From Microbacterium sp. YJN-G (GTDB lineage Bacteria > Actinomycetota > Actinomycetes > Actinomycetales > Microbacteriaceae), in assembly GCF_015040615.1 (NCBI RefSeq), contig NZ_CP060402.1:2294001-2358000 (forward strand): a DNA stretch of 64,000 nucleotides, in the 5' to 3' direction. Position numbers and translations under genes: made by a program. The notes beneath the pieces are model-generated. The model was given only the letters and a program-made list of their open reading frames with translations, ran no database searches and had not been told where the DNA came from. Positions 27,424 through 36,496 of the stretch are shown one piece after another (position 1 is the first letter of the stretch; every line of letters starts with the position of its first letter).

Positions 27424-28728
27424 TCATAGCCGTGTCCCGTCGTTGTGGTTCCAGTCTGGAGGCCACGACGATCGAGCAGCATCGATCCAACCGTTGCCGA
27501 CTCCGGGCCAGGCGGTTGGTACATCGTCGCCTTGGAAGTAGTATCGACTGGAAGGTTCTCGACCGCCGACCGCCAGCACTGCCCCACTCGGCGTGCGACG
27601 CCATGCTCTCCAGACTTGAGCGTCGTCAGCAACCTGCACGACGAATCCGTGATCGGCCGGTAGTCCATGTTTGTCTGCGTCGACTATCCAGTCGGTCAGA
27701 TGGTCCCAGTACCGTCCACCTTGCCGGTCATACTGGCCGTTCTGGCATGTCCATATCCAGTCGAGACGTTTCTTCGTCACGTCAAACTCGCGGCGGTCGA
27801 TGTGCAGCCCGTCGCCGTTGACTCCTGACGCACCCGCGTTGCTTGAGAGCGAGCGCAAGCGCGCCGCCTCTTCAACATCGCGTCGGGCAATATCTGAGCG
27901 GAACTCCCTCATCCGCCGAAGTCCATCGCGGAACCCTGAAGCACCGGCAACCGAGTTGTACCTCGGTCCGAACTGCGTCAGCAGGCTGAGCCTGAGGCGC
28001 GTGCCGATCAAGAAAGCCAGCATGAGCTGCGCCGTGAAGGGCTTCCCAATCGCGCGAAAGCGCGCCCTCACCTTGTCAGTGACGGCGTAAAAGCCGAACA
28101 CATAGAAGAACGGCAGCAGCGATATCGGCAGCCAGAAGTTGAAGAACAGGGACTGGAAGAACTTGGACCAGTCCGGGGGCGTCTGCATGAGCGAGAGAGT
28201 CGTCCAAATCAGGAGGAACGCACCCATCAGCAGTAGGACGGCCTCGCAGAAGCGCTTGACGGGCACCCACTCGGGCCTTGTCGCGGCGAAGGCCGCGAAC
28301 ATCACGAGAAACGCCGCCACGACCTGATACAGAGTCTCCCAGACGAGCGGCAGGGGTGCTGCGTCGAGGTAGACCGTGATCACCGCCGCGAGCGTCAAAG
28401 TATCGCGAACGAGCTTGTGCGCCAGCTCACTGCCTGATTTGAAGGACATTGCGCGGAACGTCATTGGCAGCGTGACCGCTGCTGTCAGAAGCACCGCATC
28501 CTTCAGTAGCGTCACGTCCCACAAGCCAATGCGCCCGGCGATCCACGTCGAGACCGCTGATGCCGCAACAACGATCACGTACACCCAGACGAGACGCGGC
28601 GCGAACGCCGCCTTCAGCACTGCCCGGGTTGACGGAGCCATATGGCGCCTGAACTTCGGCACCACGATCACGACGAGAATAAGGCCGGCGACAATAATGG
28701 CCGAGGCCGCTTCCCGTGATGTCAGCAC
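27424..28728 (-). CDS. multi-pass membrane protein with Trp-rich cytoplasmic domain, unknown
   Basis: 434 residues from GTG 28728, with GGAGG five bases upstream. Residues about 1-250 contain six to seven hydrophobic segments; the rest (about 270-434) is soluble and rich in Trp, Asp and Gly (RLDWIWTCQNGQYDRQGGRY; WRAWRRTPSGAVLAVGG). A good -10 (TATAGT, minus strand 28768-28763) lies about 35 bp upstream. No family recognised. It lies within the island near the IS and relaxase. Possible roles include a membrane sensor or effector, but nothing in the sequence proves it. Confidence 0.7.
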   Translation of the reverse strand: MLTSREAASAIIVAGLILVVIVVPKFRRHMAPSTRAVLKAAFAPRLVWVYVIVVAASAVSTWIAGRIGLWDVTLLKDAVLLTAAVTLPMTFRAMSFKSGSELAHKLVRDTLTLAAVITVYLDAAPLPLVWETLYQVVAAFLVMFAAFAATRPEWVPVKRFCEAVLLLMGAFLLIWTTLSLMQTPPDWSKFFQSLFFNFWLPISLLPFFYVFGFYAVTDKVRARFRAIGKPFTAQLMLAFLIGTRLRLSLLTQFGPRYNSVAGASGFRDGLRRMREFRSDIARRDVEEAARLRSLSSNAGASGVNGDGLHIDRREFDVTKKRLDWIWTCQNGQYDRQGGRYWDHLTDWIVDADKHGLPADHGFVVQVADDAQVWRAWRRTPSGAVLAVGGREPSSRYYFQGDDVPTAWPGVGNGWIDAARSSWPPDWNHNDGTRL

Positions 28729-29170
28729 GCGGGCCTCCGTTCTAAATCAGATGGCGCTGGCCACTATAAGGGGGGATGCGGACACTCGGACTCCACCCCA
28801 GGCGGCTACCGCGCTGTGTGTCGCCCTGTGTGTGTGCGAGACCGCTGATCATGGCCGCGCGAGGATTTGCGCTGAGTGTTTCGCGTTCTCCCATCAGCGC
28901 CGACTGATTCCGCGATGGGAGCTGTGTATACCGCTCGAGCCGGACGGCAATCCTGCCGCCGTCCGAGTTGATTCCGCACCCGTGACCGTGCCCGCCACTT
29001 CGCCTGCGACAGCGCGCTCGTTGTGGTGGCGGATGATTTGCGCCGCGCTCTGCAAGGCACCGATCAGCACCAGCAGCGCCATGTTCGCGCCAACCGAGAC
29101 GCCGGGGTTCGTGGGGCGAGGGCAGGCGAGGGTGAGTGAGGCGGGCGCCGTAGAAGGTTAGGCTCGCGCC
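28729..29170. other. 442-bp stretch without a supported gene
   Basis: Contains the -10 for the membrane protein (28763-28768) and, at its right end, the -10 for the gene at 29171. A 62-codon minus-strand frame (28894-29082) starts with a hydrophobic MALLVLIGALQSAAQII but has no ribosome site or protein-like remainder; I do not call it. Nothing else is evident. Confidence 0.5.
29159..29164 (+). promoter_or_regulatory. leaderless -10 element (29171 gene)
   Basis: TAGGCT, six bases, then ATG 29171; no ribosome site. Confidence 0.5.
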
Positions 29171-29725
29171 ATGGATGCGCTCGTGCCTGTTGTCGTCGGC
29201 GGGCTCCTCGCGTTGGGCGGCGGGCTCCTGGGCGCATGGATCCAGGGGCGGCGCGAGCACCGCAGATGGATTCGTGAACAGCGGTTCGACGCGTACCAGC
29301 GGGCGCTCCGCCTCATCGAGCACATGCGTGGGCTCGGCTTTGATCCGGTGGACGACGTGATCGAGGAGTTCATCGCGCGGGACATGGCGGATTCGCCCGA
29401 GGCTGAACGGGACGAGATGCGGGAGCGCATCCGTCACCGGCTTGGCGAGGATGACCTTCGCGGCGAGAAGTTCCGCGCTATGCGCGCGTTGGAACTGGAG
29501 CGCGTCGAGGTGACGACGCTCTTGGTGCTCGTCGGCCCGAGCGACGTCGCCGTACACCTGTCGGCGGCGATTTCCGCGATGGCTGACGACGACGAGGACC
29601 ACTACGACGCCGCTGTCGAACGCCTCGTGGGCGCGATGTGGAAGCCGCTGGGGATCATGAAGCCCTATCGCCTTGCGCTCTCGACCACAGCCCGTCGACC
29701 TCGACAGCAAACCCTCGACGCCTGA
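29171..29725 (+). CDS. N-terminally membrane-anchored hypothetical protein
   Basis: 184 residues. A Gly-rich hydrophobic N-terminus (VPVVVGGLLALGGGLLGAWI) probably anchors it, followed by a long charged helical region (REHRRWIREQRFDAYQRALR) facing the cytoplasm. Such single-span proteins are common in actinobacterial accessory regions; no function known. Starts at ATG 29171 with a leaderless -10 and no ribosome site. Downstream 260 bp to the next gene contains only a short direct repeat. Confidence 0.7.
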   Translation: MDALVPVVVGGLLALGGGLLGAWIQGRREHRRWIREQRFDAYQRALRLIEHMRGLGFDPVDDVIEEFIARDMADSPEAERDEMRERIRHRLGEDDLRGEKFRAMRALELERVEVTTLLVLVGPSDVAVHLSAAISAMADDDEDHYDAAVERLVGAMWKPLGIMKPYRLALSTTARRPRQQTLDA

Positions 29726-29816
29726 GCCCGGCGAGCGCAGGCGCGGCTATGCGTTGCGACGGCCTCTAGCCAGTGCTCTCGACTGCGGGCGAGCGTCGAG
29801 CGCTGTCCGTCAGCCT

Positions 29817-29848
29817 CGGTCCTCGCGCGCAAGCCGGTCCTCGCGCGC
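29817..29848. repeat. 14-bp tandem direct repeat
   Basis: CGGTCCTCGCGCGC at 29817-29830 and again at 29835-29848, four bases apart, in the non-coding gap after the 29171 gene. Confidence 0.6.
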
Positions 29849-29985
29849 GCGGAAGCAAGCTCACCTGCTGCTCCCCGCCGGTATCGGCGGAGTCCGCCAG
29901 TTTGACCCGTGCAATCACATGAACGTTGAGCGGACGGCTACCGAAACCTCACTGCGGGCCGACGCCATCGTGTCGGTGCGTGGTC

Positions 29986-30336
29986 TCAGCTGACGGACAA
30001 CTCCTCGTTCGATGCCACTCCCGCGGCGCGGTAGCGCCGCTCAGCCACCCGCACGCGCACCAGCCGTACCAGCGTGACCGGACCGTTCACCAAGAACTTG
30101 AGGGCGTTCCATATGCAGACGAGCACGATGAGATTGATCCAGCCGGGGCCGCCGTCGGCGACCCACTGTGCAAGCGCCGCAGCGACTACGAAGTAGACGA
30201 CAGCAAGCAGCATTGCGGTTACGCCCCACTTGAGGCCGCGACGGGTGTGCGTGGCGCGGATCAGGATGTTCGTGGGCATGGTCCGCTGGAAGAGCGTGTA
30301 GACGCCGCTCACGAACGTGATCAGTAGTTGGAACAT
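29986..30336 (-). CDS. small integral membrane protein next to the relaxase
   Basis: 116 residues from ATG 30336, chosen because GGAGGAGG lies nine bases upstream; ATG 30357 is inside the poorer region before that site. Three hydrophobic segments (MFQLLITFVSGVYTLF; GVTAMLLAVVYFVVAAALAQ; INLIVLVCIWNALKFLVNGP). It follows the relaxase on the same strand after 81 bp and may belong to the same mobilisation unit. Similar small proteins are sometimes labelled sulfate permease, which this sequence does not support. Function unknown. Confidence 0.65.
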   Translation of the reverse strand: MFQLLITFVSGVYTLFQRTMPTNILIRATHTRRGLKWGVTAMLLAVVYFVVAAALAQWVADGGPGWINLIVLVCIWNALKFLVNGPVTLVRLVRVRVAERRYRAAGVASNEELSVS

Positions 30337-30417
30337 CAGCCAGGCCCTCCTCCACATGCGGGGCTTACGGTTGCGCTCAGGCTACGCCCGGCCTTTCGGG
30401 GTCGATAGGACCATCCA

Positions 30418-33400
30418 CTACAGGCTGTGAATGGCGCGCGTGCGCGAAGGCGCCCGCTGTGGCTGTGTAGGAGTATCGGCCTTCGACAGCCAGAGCGCCC
30501 GATCCCGCGCCATGGCTGCGGCCGCGGCATCCATTCGCTGGTTCGGCGAGGTTGCGGGAGCGCCGAGCGCGTCATCATCGAAAACGCCGTATCGGTCACG
30601 ATAGGCCGCCACAACGCGGGCTTGGTGCCGCCATGCGCCCATGCGAGCCGGATCGACGGGAACGCGCCCGAGCGACGCGATCCAGTTCGCTTTCGACACC
30701 AGCGCCGCTTCAACGAACGCGGCGGCGCGCGCCTCCATCAACTGCGCGCGTTCGTCGAGGGCACGCCGCATCTCGGCATCCATCTCCCCCATCGCCTCCG
30801 GGATCAGGCCGGCGATCAACCGGTTCCCACTCCCCCGTGAGCTGCCGCTCGACGGCCGAGCGAGGACTCGCTCGAGACGCTCGTGGAGCACGGCCGCAGC
30901 ATCCTGAGCATCTTCGAATCCACGTGCGGCGACGATCCGCAGGAGAAGCGTCTCGACACTGTGACCGAGCGCCTCGGCGCGGCGAAGACCCGCGGCCAGG
31001 GCACCGAAGGCATCCGACTCGATCGCCGCCCCGGCCACATCAGCAAGCAGCCCGCACGACCGGATGAGCCTCGTCCACCGTCGCCGCTGGGCGGATGCCG
31101 CGATCGTGTCGTACTCGGCGGCGAGCTGCGCGATCGATCCCCAGCTCTCCTGCTCGGCCGCGATCGTCTCGTGTGCCGACAGCTCGGCACCGACGTGACC
31201 GAGCACGCCTGCGAGGATGTCGCGGGCCGTGGCATCCGGACGCTCACCGGGATGCCGAGCCGAATGATTGTCGTCGGGGCGAGTCGTGACCACGTACGCC
31301 ATGTTCGACGCTCTCCCCCGTGTCATCGCGACGTACAGGTTCTCGCGCGTCGTCCCGGGCTCGACGACAGCGTGCGCGGTGTCGGTCGTGATCCCCTGCG
31401 CACGGTAGGCGGTCACCGCGTAACCGAGGTCGACATGCTCAGCCACATACTCAGCGCGCAGCGTGATCGGCCGGGATCCGGCGCGATCGGTGTTCCGCAC
31501 ACGCAGCGACCCGTCACCGCGAACCGCGACGACCCTCCACCGCGAACCGTTGCGCACCCAGTCAGGTCCGGAGCGCAGGCGGCGGTCGTTCTTACGAGCG
31601 ATGATGATGTCGCCGGTGGATGCTGCGGACTCATCGCGCAAGGAGGCTTCGGCCGCGGCATCCACCACTCCCGAGAGGATCAGCTCGGCGCGCGCGCGTC
31701 GGTTCAGCGCCGCGACTGCTTCGCCTGTCTCGGCGACGAGCACGGACGATGCGCCTGACGCGATGTCGCGGAGCCACGCGCCGTAGGCGGCATCCGTCAT
31801 CGCATCCGCATCGCCTCCGACAATCCGTTCGTGCGCACCGTAGGCGTCGAGAGCTTGCAGGCGCCCGTTGCGAAGGTCAAGGGATGCCTCCTTCTCCCAC
31901 GCGTTCCGGAACCGATGGACAGCCGCGAGCTCGGGAGCGTCAGTGCGCGCTTCGACCAGCATCCGGAACGCACCGCCGGCCTCGACGGACTGCAGCTGCG
32001 CCCAGTCCCCCACCAGGAGCACCTTCGCGCCCTCGCGTGTCGCAATGGCGCAGATGCGATCGAGCGTCAGCGTGCCGGCGAGGGATGCCTTGTCGATGAT
32101 GACGAGCTGCCCGGCAAGAACAGCTGCGCGGCCCTGGCCATGCTCGTGCAACCACTTGGCGGTGTTCTCGGTGGCGATACCGAGATCGTCGGCAAGTTCG
32201 CGCGCAGCCGCAGCGGACGGGGCGAGCCCGATGACGGAGCCGCGCCCGTGCTCGTGCTCCCACGCGAGACGGAGCGCATGCATCGCCGTCGTCTTCCCCG
32301 CACCGGCGGGGCCGACCAGCACATCGAGCGAGCGCCCGGACGTTGCGATCGACTGAAGCGCCGCGCGCTGGTCGTTGCCGAGGACGATTCCGTGATTGCG
32401 GCGTGCGCGTTCGGCATGCTCGAGCGTTGCGGCGTTGACCACCTGCGCGTCGGTCGCGTGCGATGCGGCGAGCAGTCGCTCCTCCGCGTCCAGCAGCGCA
32501 ATCGACGAGTAGCGATCTGCGTGGCGCGGGCGGAAGACGCTCGTCCCGTCCGCGCGTCGGAACTCGGCCGGCGAGACCGCGAGCTCAGGAGGCGTGAGCT
32601 TGACGGAGCGCTGCTGCGCGGCATCCGTAATCATCCCGACGATCGCTTCGCGATCCTCGGTCGCCGCGAAGCGCCAGCCCATCGTCTGTCGCGCGGTTTC
32701 GGCGTAGAGGTTCCAGCGGGTCCACGTCGAGCGGCGCTCGCTCGCGCCCTCGACGACTCGCTTCGCGAGTTGATTCAGGATGCTGCGCGACACGTCCTCC
32801 GCACGCAACGGGGTCGCCGGGTCGTGGGTGGACACCGCGTCACGCGCCCAGGCTGTCGCGTCGCGGCCGAGAAGCCGGGTGGCCCGGGCCCGCCATTCGT
32901 GGGTGAGATCGGCGAGCGAACGGAGTTGCTTCTCGGGACGCGTGGCGAGTGTTGCCTGCAGGCGCAGGCGGATGATCGTCACCTTCGAGGGCACGCGACC
33001 GTGTGTAGCAACGTATTCATCGATCAGCTGATCCTTCTCGATGTCGATGTGACGTGAGCGCGAAGAGAAGTCGGTGACGAGCCGCTCGGGTACGGCGGCG
33101 ATCGCCCAGACAGGGTTGCGGTCCGCTTCGCGGTCGCGCCGTTCCCATTGCACGCCGAGCGCACGGGTCAGGTGGTCAGCGAACACTGCGGTGTGCAGCT
33201 CGGATAACGCAACCGTCGCCGCGTGTAGTGGGCGGCCGTCGAGCGAGCGCCACTTGCCGTCGAAGACCGTCCGCACTTTGTTGCTCACCACGACGTGCGT
33301 GTGCAGTTGCGGATCGCCCGCGCGGGAGTCGAAATGATCGAAGGCCGCGGCGATGAGCCCTGCTACCTCGACCTGCGCGACTGCGCCGTCGCGGCCCGCC

Positions 33401-33915
33401 TCTCCGGCACGGGTCGCCACCAGCTCGCGTTCCATGAAGGCGAGCACGTCGCCGATCGACCTGTGGTGCGCGGCAGCGATCGTGGCTTGCATGTTCGCAT
33501 CGGCGACCGCCCAGAGGACCGATGCGGACTTCGGCAGCGAGAAGGTGAAGTCGTAGCCTGCCACGGCGCGGCGGCGGGTCGGGGGTGGGGCATCTGCAGT
33601 CGGCCGGTCAGGCTCTGAAGCGGATGCCGCGTACTCGGGGTATGCGCGGCCCAGCGGCGCTCCCGTCCCAGGGTCGCGGCCCATGCCCAGGAGCAGTTCG
33701 AGTTGTGCTTCGGACACCCGCGATCCCGCTTCGATTCTGCCGTCGGCGAGCGCTGGCAGTCCGCTGCCGAGCCAACGTCCCGGTGGCGTGCCGGCCTCGG
33801 CGTAGTAACGCGTCAGCGGTGTCGAGAGCGGCCGCTCACCGTCGGCAGCGGCCACCGTGCGGAGCAGGTACTTGTACCCATCCCCCGCACTCATCACCCG
33901 CATGGAGACCGACAC
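30418..33915 (-). CDS. MobF-type relaxase/helicase (TrwC/TraA-like)
   Basis: About 1165 residues. The N-terminal TrwC relaxase domain has the start MRVMSAGDGYKYLL, the catalytic-Tyr region RYYAEAG and the metal-binding His set ending in LHTHVVVSN. It would nick and covalently hold DNA at oriT. The second half is a RecD-like helicase: Walker A GPAGAGKTT (about 533-541), motif V YAVTAYRAQGIT and motif VI YVAMTRGR. Walker B reads VIIDKASLAG, with Lys (about 609) where Glu is expected. GTG 33915 is chosen for its AGAGAGG site; ATG 33903 is the alternative. No VirD4 or T4SS gene is in the window. Confidence 0.93.
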   Translation of the reverse strand: MSVSMRVMSAGDGYKYLLRTVAAADGERPLSTPLTRYYAEAGTPPGRWLGSGLPALADGRIEAGSRVSEAQLELLLGMGRDPGTGAPLGRAYPEYAASASEPDRPTADAPPPTRRRAVAGYDFTFSLPKSASVLWAVADANMQATIAAAHHRSIGDVLAFMERELVATRAGEAGRDGAVAQVEVAGLIAAAFDHFDSRAGDPQLHTHVVVSNKVRTVFDGKWRSLDGRPLHAATVALSELHTAVFADHLTRALGVQWERRDREADRNPVWAIAAVPERLVTDFSSRSRHIDIEKDQLIDEYVATHGRVPSKVTIIRLRLQATLATRPEKQLRSLADLTHEWRARATRLLGRDATAWARDAVSTHDPATPLRAEDVSRSILNQLAKRVVEGASERRSTWTRWNLYAETARQTMGWRFAATEDREAIVGMITDAAQQRSVKLTPPELAVSPAEFRRADGTSVFRPRHADRYSSIALLDAEERLLAASHATDAQVVNAATLEHAERARRNHGIVLGNDQRAALQSIATSGRSLDVLVGPAGAGKTTAMHALRLAWEHEHGRGSVIGLAPSAAAARELADDLGIATENTAKWLHEHGQGRAAVLAGQLVIIDKASLAGTLTLDRICAIATREGAKVLLVGDWAQLQSVEAGGAFRMLVEARTDAPELAAVHRFRNAWEKEASLDLRNGRLQALDAYGAHERIVGGDADAMTDAAYGAWLRDIASGASSVLVAETGEAVAALNRRARAELILSGVVDAAAEASLRDESAASTGDIIIARKNDRRLRSGPDWVRNGSRWRVVAVRGDGSLRVRNTDRAGSRPITLRAEYVAEHVDLGYAVTAYRAQGITTDTAHAVVEPGTTRENLYVAMTRGRASNMAYVVTTRPDDNHSARHPGERPDATARDILAGVLGHVGAELSAHETIAAEQESWGSIAQLAAEYDTIAASAQRRRWTRLIRSCGLLADVAGAAIESDAFGALAAGLRRAEALGHSVETLLLRIVAARGFEDAQDAAAVLHERLERVLARPSSGSSRGSGNRLIAGLIPEAMGEMDAEMRRALDERAQLMEARAAAFVEAALVSKANWIASLGRVPVDPARMGAWRHQARVVAAYRDRYGVFDDDALGAPATSPNQRMDAAAAAMARDRALWLSKADTPTQPQRAPSRTRAIHSL

Positions 33916-33922
33916 CCGACAC

Positions 33923-33948
33923 CACCTCTCTCCTCGGTAGGAGAGGTG
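33923..33948 (-). promoter_or_regulatory. hairpin covering the relaxase ribosome site
   Basis: CACCTCTC and GAGAGGTG form a perfect 8-bp stem with a 10-base loop. The GAGAGGTG arm is the Shine-Dalgarno region for GTG 33915, so in mRNA it would be hidden. As DNA it could also be part of an oriT inverted repeat. Confidence 0.5.
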
Positions 33949-34108
33949 CGCATCGGCGCCCGCGCGGGCGGTGACATCCGTTGCGGACAAGGCCTGTTCC
34001 GCCCTCGATCTGCAAGACGTGTAGTCGTCTGAGTCCGGCCCGCAGCCCCGGCACGGCATCGGGCTCGGCTCAAGGCGCGCCGGCGCACGCCGCCGCCACT
34101 GGTGTCCG

Positions 34109-36352
34109 CTACTTCGCGATGAGGTTAAGCTGTGCGTTCAGCGCGGCGACCTGTTCGATCGGCACTCCGCCGGCCTGCTTGATCAGCTTCTCCACACTCA
34201 TGCGGTCGACGATCGCCTGCATCGCAGCAGGAATCTCGACTCCACGCCCCACCTCGCCGCGGCTCGTCGACACGGTTTCAAGTACCGACGCGATCACGCG
34301 CGCGCCCTCATCGGACTTCTTGATGTCGCCGAGGGAATCACGGATCGAGAAGAACCCGTCAGGGGTGGGCAGCGGCGCGTCGTCGAACCAGTTGGAGATG
34401 GTTGTCGTCGACATGACGGAAGACTCGGGAACGGAATCCACCTTGCGCAGGACAATCGTGTCCATCGCCTCGCCGGCGCGCGCGGTGATCTCGTGCTCGC
34501 CGGTCAGCGGCACCTCGAACCGGAAGGCGCGTGTGCCGGCGACCACGCCGTGCTCCACGCCGTCGACGACGAGAGTCACCTCGCTCTGGTTCGAGTACAC
34601 GACGACCTCGGTCACCTCCTCCGCGCGGTCGGCACGACGCCGCCCGGCCACGTGGACGAACGGCTCGGTCGCCCACGCCGCCTTGTAAACGTAGAAGGCG
34701 TCCTTCTTCAGCGACCGGTCGAACGAGACCAGGCCCTTCTGGTTGCGCCCGGAGATACCACCCTCGTCACGCCCGGCCGAGCCGAAGTCGGCGAGATTCC
34801 ACACGTGGGTGGCCCACAGCCACGGCCGCGCCTCGATCATCTCGACCATGTGCTCGTGATAGAGCGCCTGATAGCTCTCGGTGTAGTCGCCCTTCGCGGG
34901 GGCGGCTGACTGAAACTGCGCGTTGGCGTCGGCGCCGTACTCCGACAGGCCGATCGCGATCTCGGGGAACGTTGCGTGGAAGTCGTCGAGCCAGCTGTCG
35001 TTGTCGGCCGACTCGCCCACGTACCAACCGAAGTAGAGGTTGTACGACATGACGTCGGGCAAGGTGACGAGCGTGTGGTCGGTCTCGAGCAGAAACAGGT
35101 TCGCCATTACGGTGAGGCGTGTGGGGTCGAGACTGTGGGCGAGGTCGTTGAGCTCACGGTGCGCGGCTACGACATCGGCGCCGGCGCCGGCGAGCGTGAT
35201 CTCGTTCGACAGCCCCCAGCAGACGATGCTGGCGTGATGCCGATTCTGCACGATCAGCTCGGTGAGCTGGCCGCGCGCGTTGTCGACCGCTCCCGGCAGG
35301 AACACCGTGATCTGCGGGATCTCGGCCCAGACCACCAGGCCGACCTCGTCGCACAGGTCGAAGAACCGCTGGTCGTGCTGGTAGTGCGCGAGGCGCACCG
35401 TGGTGGCGCCGATCTCGCGAATGAGGGCGAGGTCGGTCTGCTTGATCTCTTCGGTGATGGCGTTGCCGACGCCCTCGAAGTCCTGATGACGCGAGACTCC
35501 GCGCAGCGCGTACTCCTCCCCGTTGAGCAGGAAACCGCGCTGCGGGTCGACTGCGAACTCGCGGCAACCGAACCGCAGTTCGACCGCGTCAACGACCGTG
35601 TCGCCGTCGAGCAGCTCGGCGCGCGCGGTGTAAAGGTGCGGGTCGCGCAGTCCGTGCCAGCGGCGCACCTGCGCGATCGTCACCTCAGCAGACGCCTCAC
35701 CGGCGGTGACCGGGACGACGGCCGCACCCTCGCCGTCGACGAGGAAGCGCACGGATGCCGCACCCGCGGCCGCGCCGACGACCGTCGCTCCCAGAGCGAT
35801 CTCGGCACGGTCTCCGGCGAGCATCGGTGTGACAGTCAGCCCGGGGCCGCCGTGGTGGTCCAACGCAAAGTGGGTGGCGGCGACGCTGATCTGCACGACG
35901 TCACGGTAGATGCCGCCGTAGAATGTGAAGTCGGCCTGCTGCGGATATACCGTCTCGTTCGCGGCGTTGTCGACGACGACCACGACGGTCGCGGCACCAT
36001 CGACGAGGTGCGCGGTGAGGTCGACACGGAACGTGGAGTACCCGCCGTCGTGACGCGCGAGCAGGTGGCCACCCACAAACACCTCGGCGGAAGAGTTCAC
36101 CCCGGCGAACTCGATCCAGGTCTCGGCGGCATTCGACTCGGCGCTCACTCGCCGGGCGTACGTCGAACGTCCGCGACGATAATCGCCGCCTGCCTGCCCA
36201 TCCACGGCATTCCACGTGTGCGGGAGCGAGACCGTCGATCCGGCCTCACGCACCTCGTCCCAGCTCGCCGTGGGCAGCGCCTCGGCAGCGAACGCCCATT
36301 CGTCGAGGATGGGGTCGACCCGACGGGGGGAAGCGGTGACGGGCTGCGACAT
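34109..36352 (-). CDS. GH2 family beta-galactosidase-like glycosidase
   Basis: 747 residues from ATG 36352 (GAAGGAG upstream). Domain order: jelly-roll sugar-binding (about 15-160), Ig-like (165-265), TIM barrel (270-560), then a DUF4982-like beta domain and a helical C-terminal tail of about 90 residues (FFSIRDSLGDIKKSDEGARV ... LNAQLNLIAK). Acid/base E384 is in WGLSNEI and nucleophile E471 in GLSEYGAD. No signal peptide, so it acts on imported sugars. It diverges from the AraC regulator, with the GPH symporter beyond; the three form a compact uptake/hydrolysis unit. Beta-galactoside specificity is inferred; other GH2 activities are possible. Confidence 0.88.
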   Translation of the reverse strand: MSQPVTASPRRVDPILDEWAFAAEALPTASWDEVREAGSTVSLPHTWNAVDGQAGGDYRRGRSTYARRVSAESNAAETWIEFAGVNSSAEVFVGGHLLARHDGGYSTFRVDLTAHLVDGAATVVVVVDNAANETVYPQQADFTFYGGIYRDVVQISVAATHFALDHHGGPGLTVTPMLAGDRAEIALGATVVGAAAGAASVRFLVDGEGAAVVPVTAGEASAEVTIAQVRRWHGLRDPHLYTARAELLDGDTVVDAVELRFGCREFAVDPQRGFLLNGEEYALRGVSRHQDFEGVGNAITEEIKQTDLALIREIGATTVRLAHYQHDQRFFDLCDEVGLVVWAEIPQITVFLPGAVDNARGQLTELIVQNRHHASIVCWGLSNEITLAGAGADVVAAHRELNDLAHSLDPTRLTVMANLFLLETDHTLVTLPDVMSYNLYFGWYVGESADNDSWLDDFHATFPEIAIGLSEYGADANAQFQSAAPAKGDYTESYQALYHEHMVEMIEARPWLWATHVWNLADFGSAGRDEGGISGRNQKGLVSFDRSLKKDAFYVYKAAWATEPFVHVAGRRRADRAEEVTEVVVYSNQSEVTLVVDGVEHGVVAGTRAFRFEVPLTGEHEITARAGEAMDTIVLRKVDSVPESSVMSTTTISNWFDDAPLPTPDGFFSIRDSLGDIKKSDEGARVIASVLETVSTSRGEVGRGVEIPAAMQAIVDRMSVEKLIKQAGGVPIEQVAALNAQLNLIAK

Positions 36353-36496
36353 GTGTGGTCTCCTTCGGCGCACAGCGCACCGGCGCGGATGCCGGGCTCC
36401 TTTCACGCTAGGGTCCCTTCGTGCTGGATGATAGAACTCGCTACGCAACAACAGCACTCATGCCGCATGAATGTCCAACCGGCGAAAGAGACGATC

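Noticed and set aside
28894..29082. 62-codon minus-strand ORF with hydrophobic start
   Set aside because: No ribosome site or -10, and the second half is not protein-like.
34976..36496. Long N-terminal extension of the AraC gene
   Set aside because: It is antisense to the GH2 glycosidase, whose catalytic motifs are intact; the AraC fold begins after 36497.
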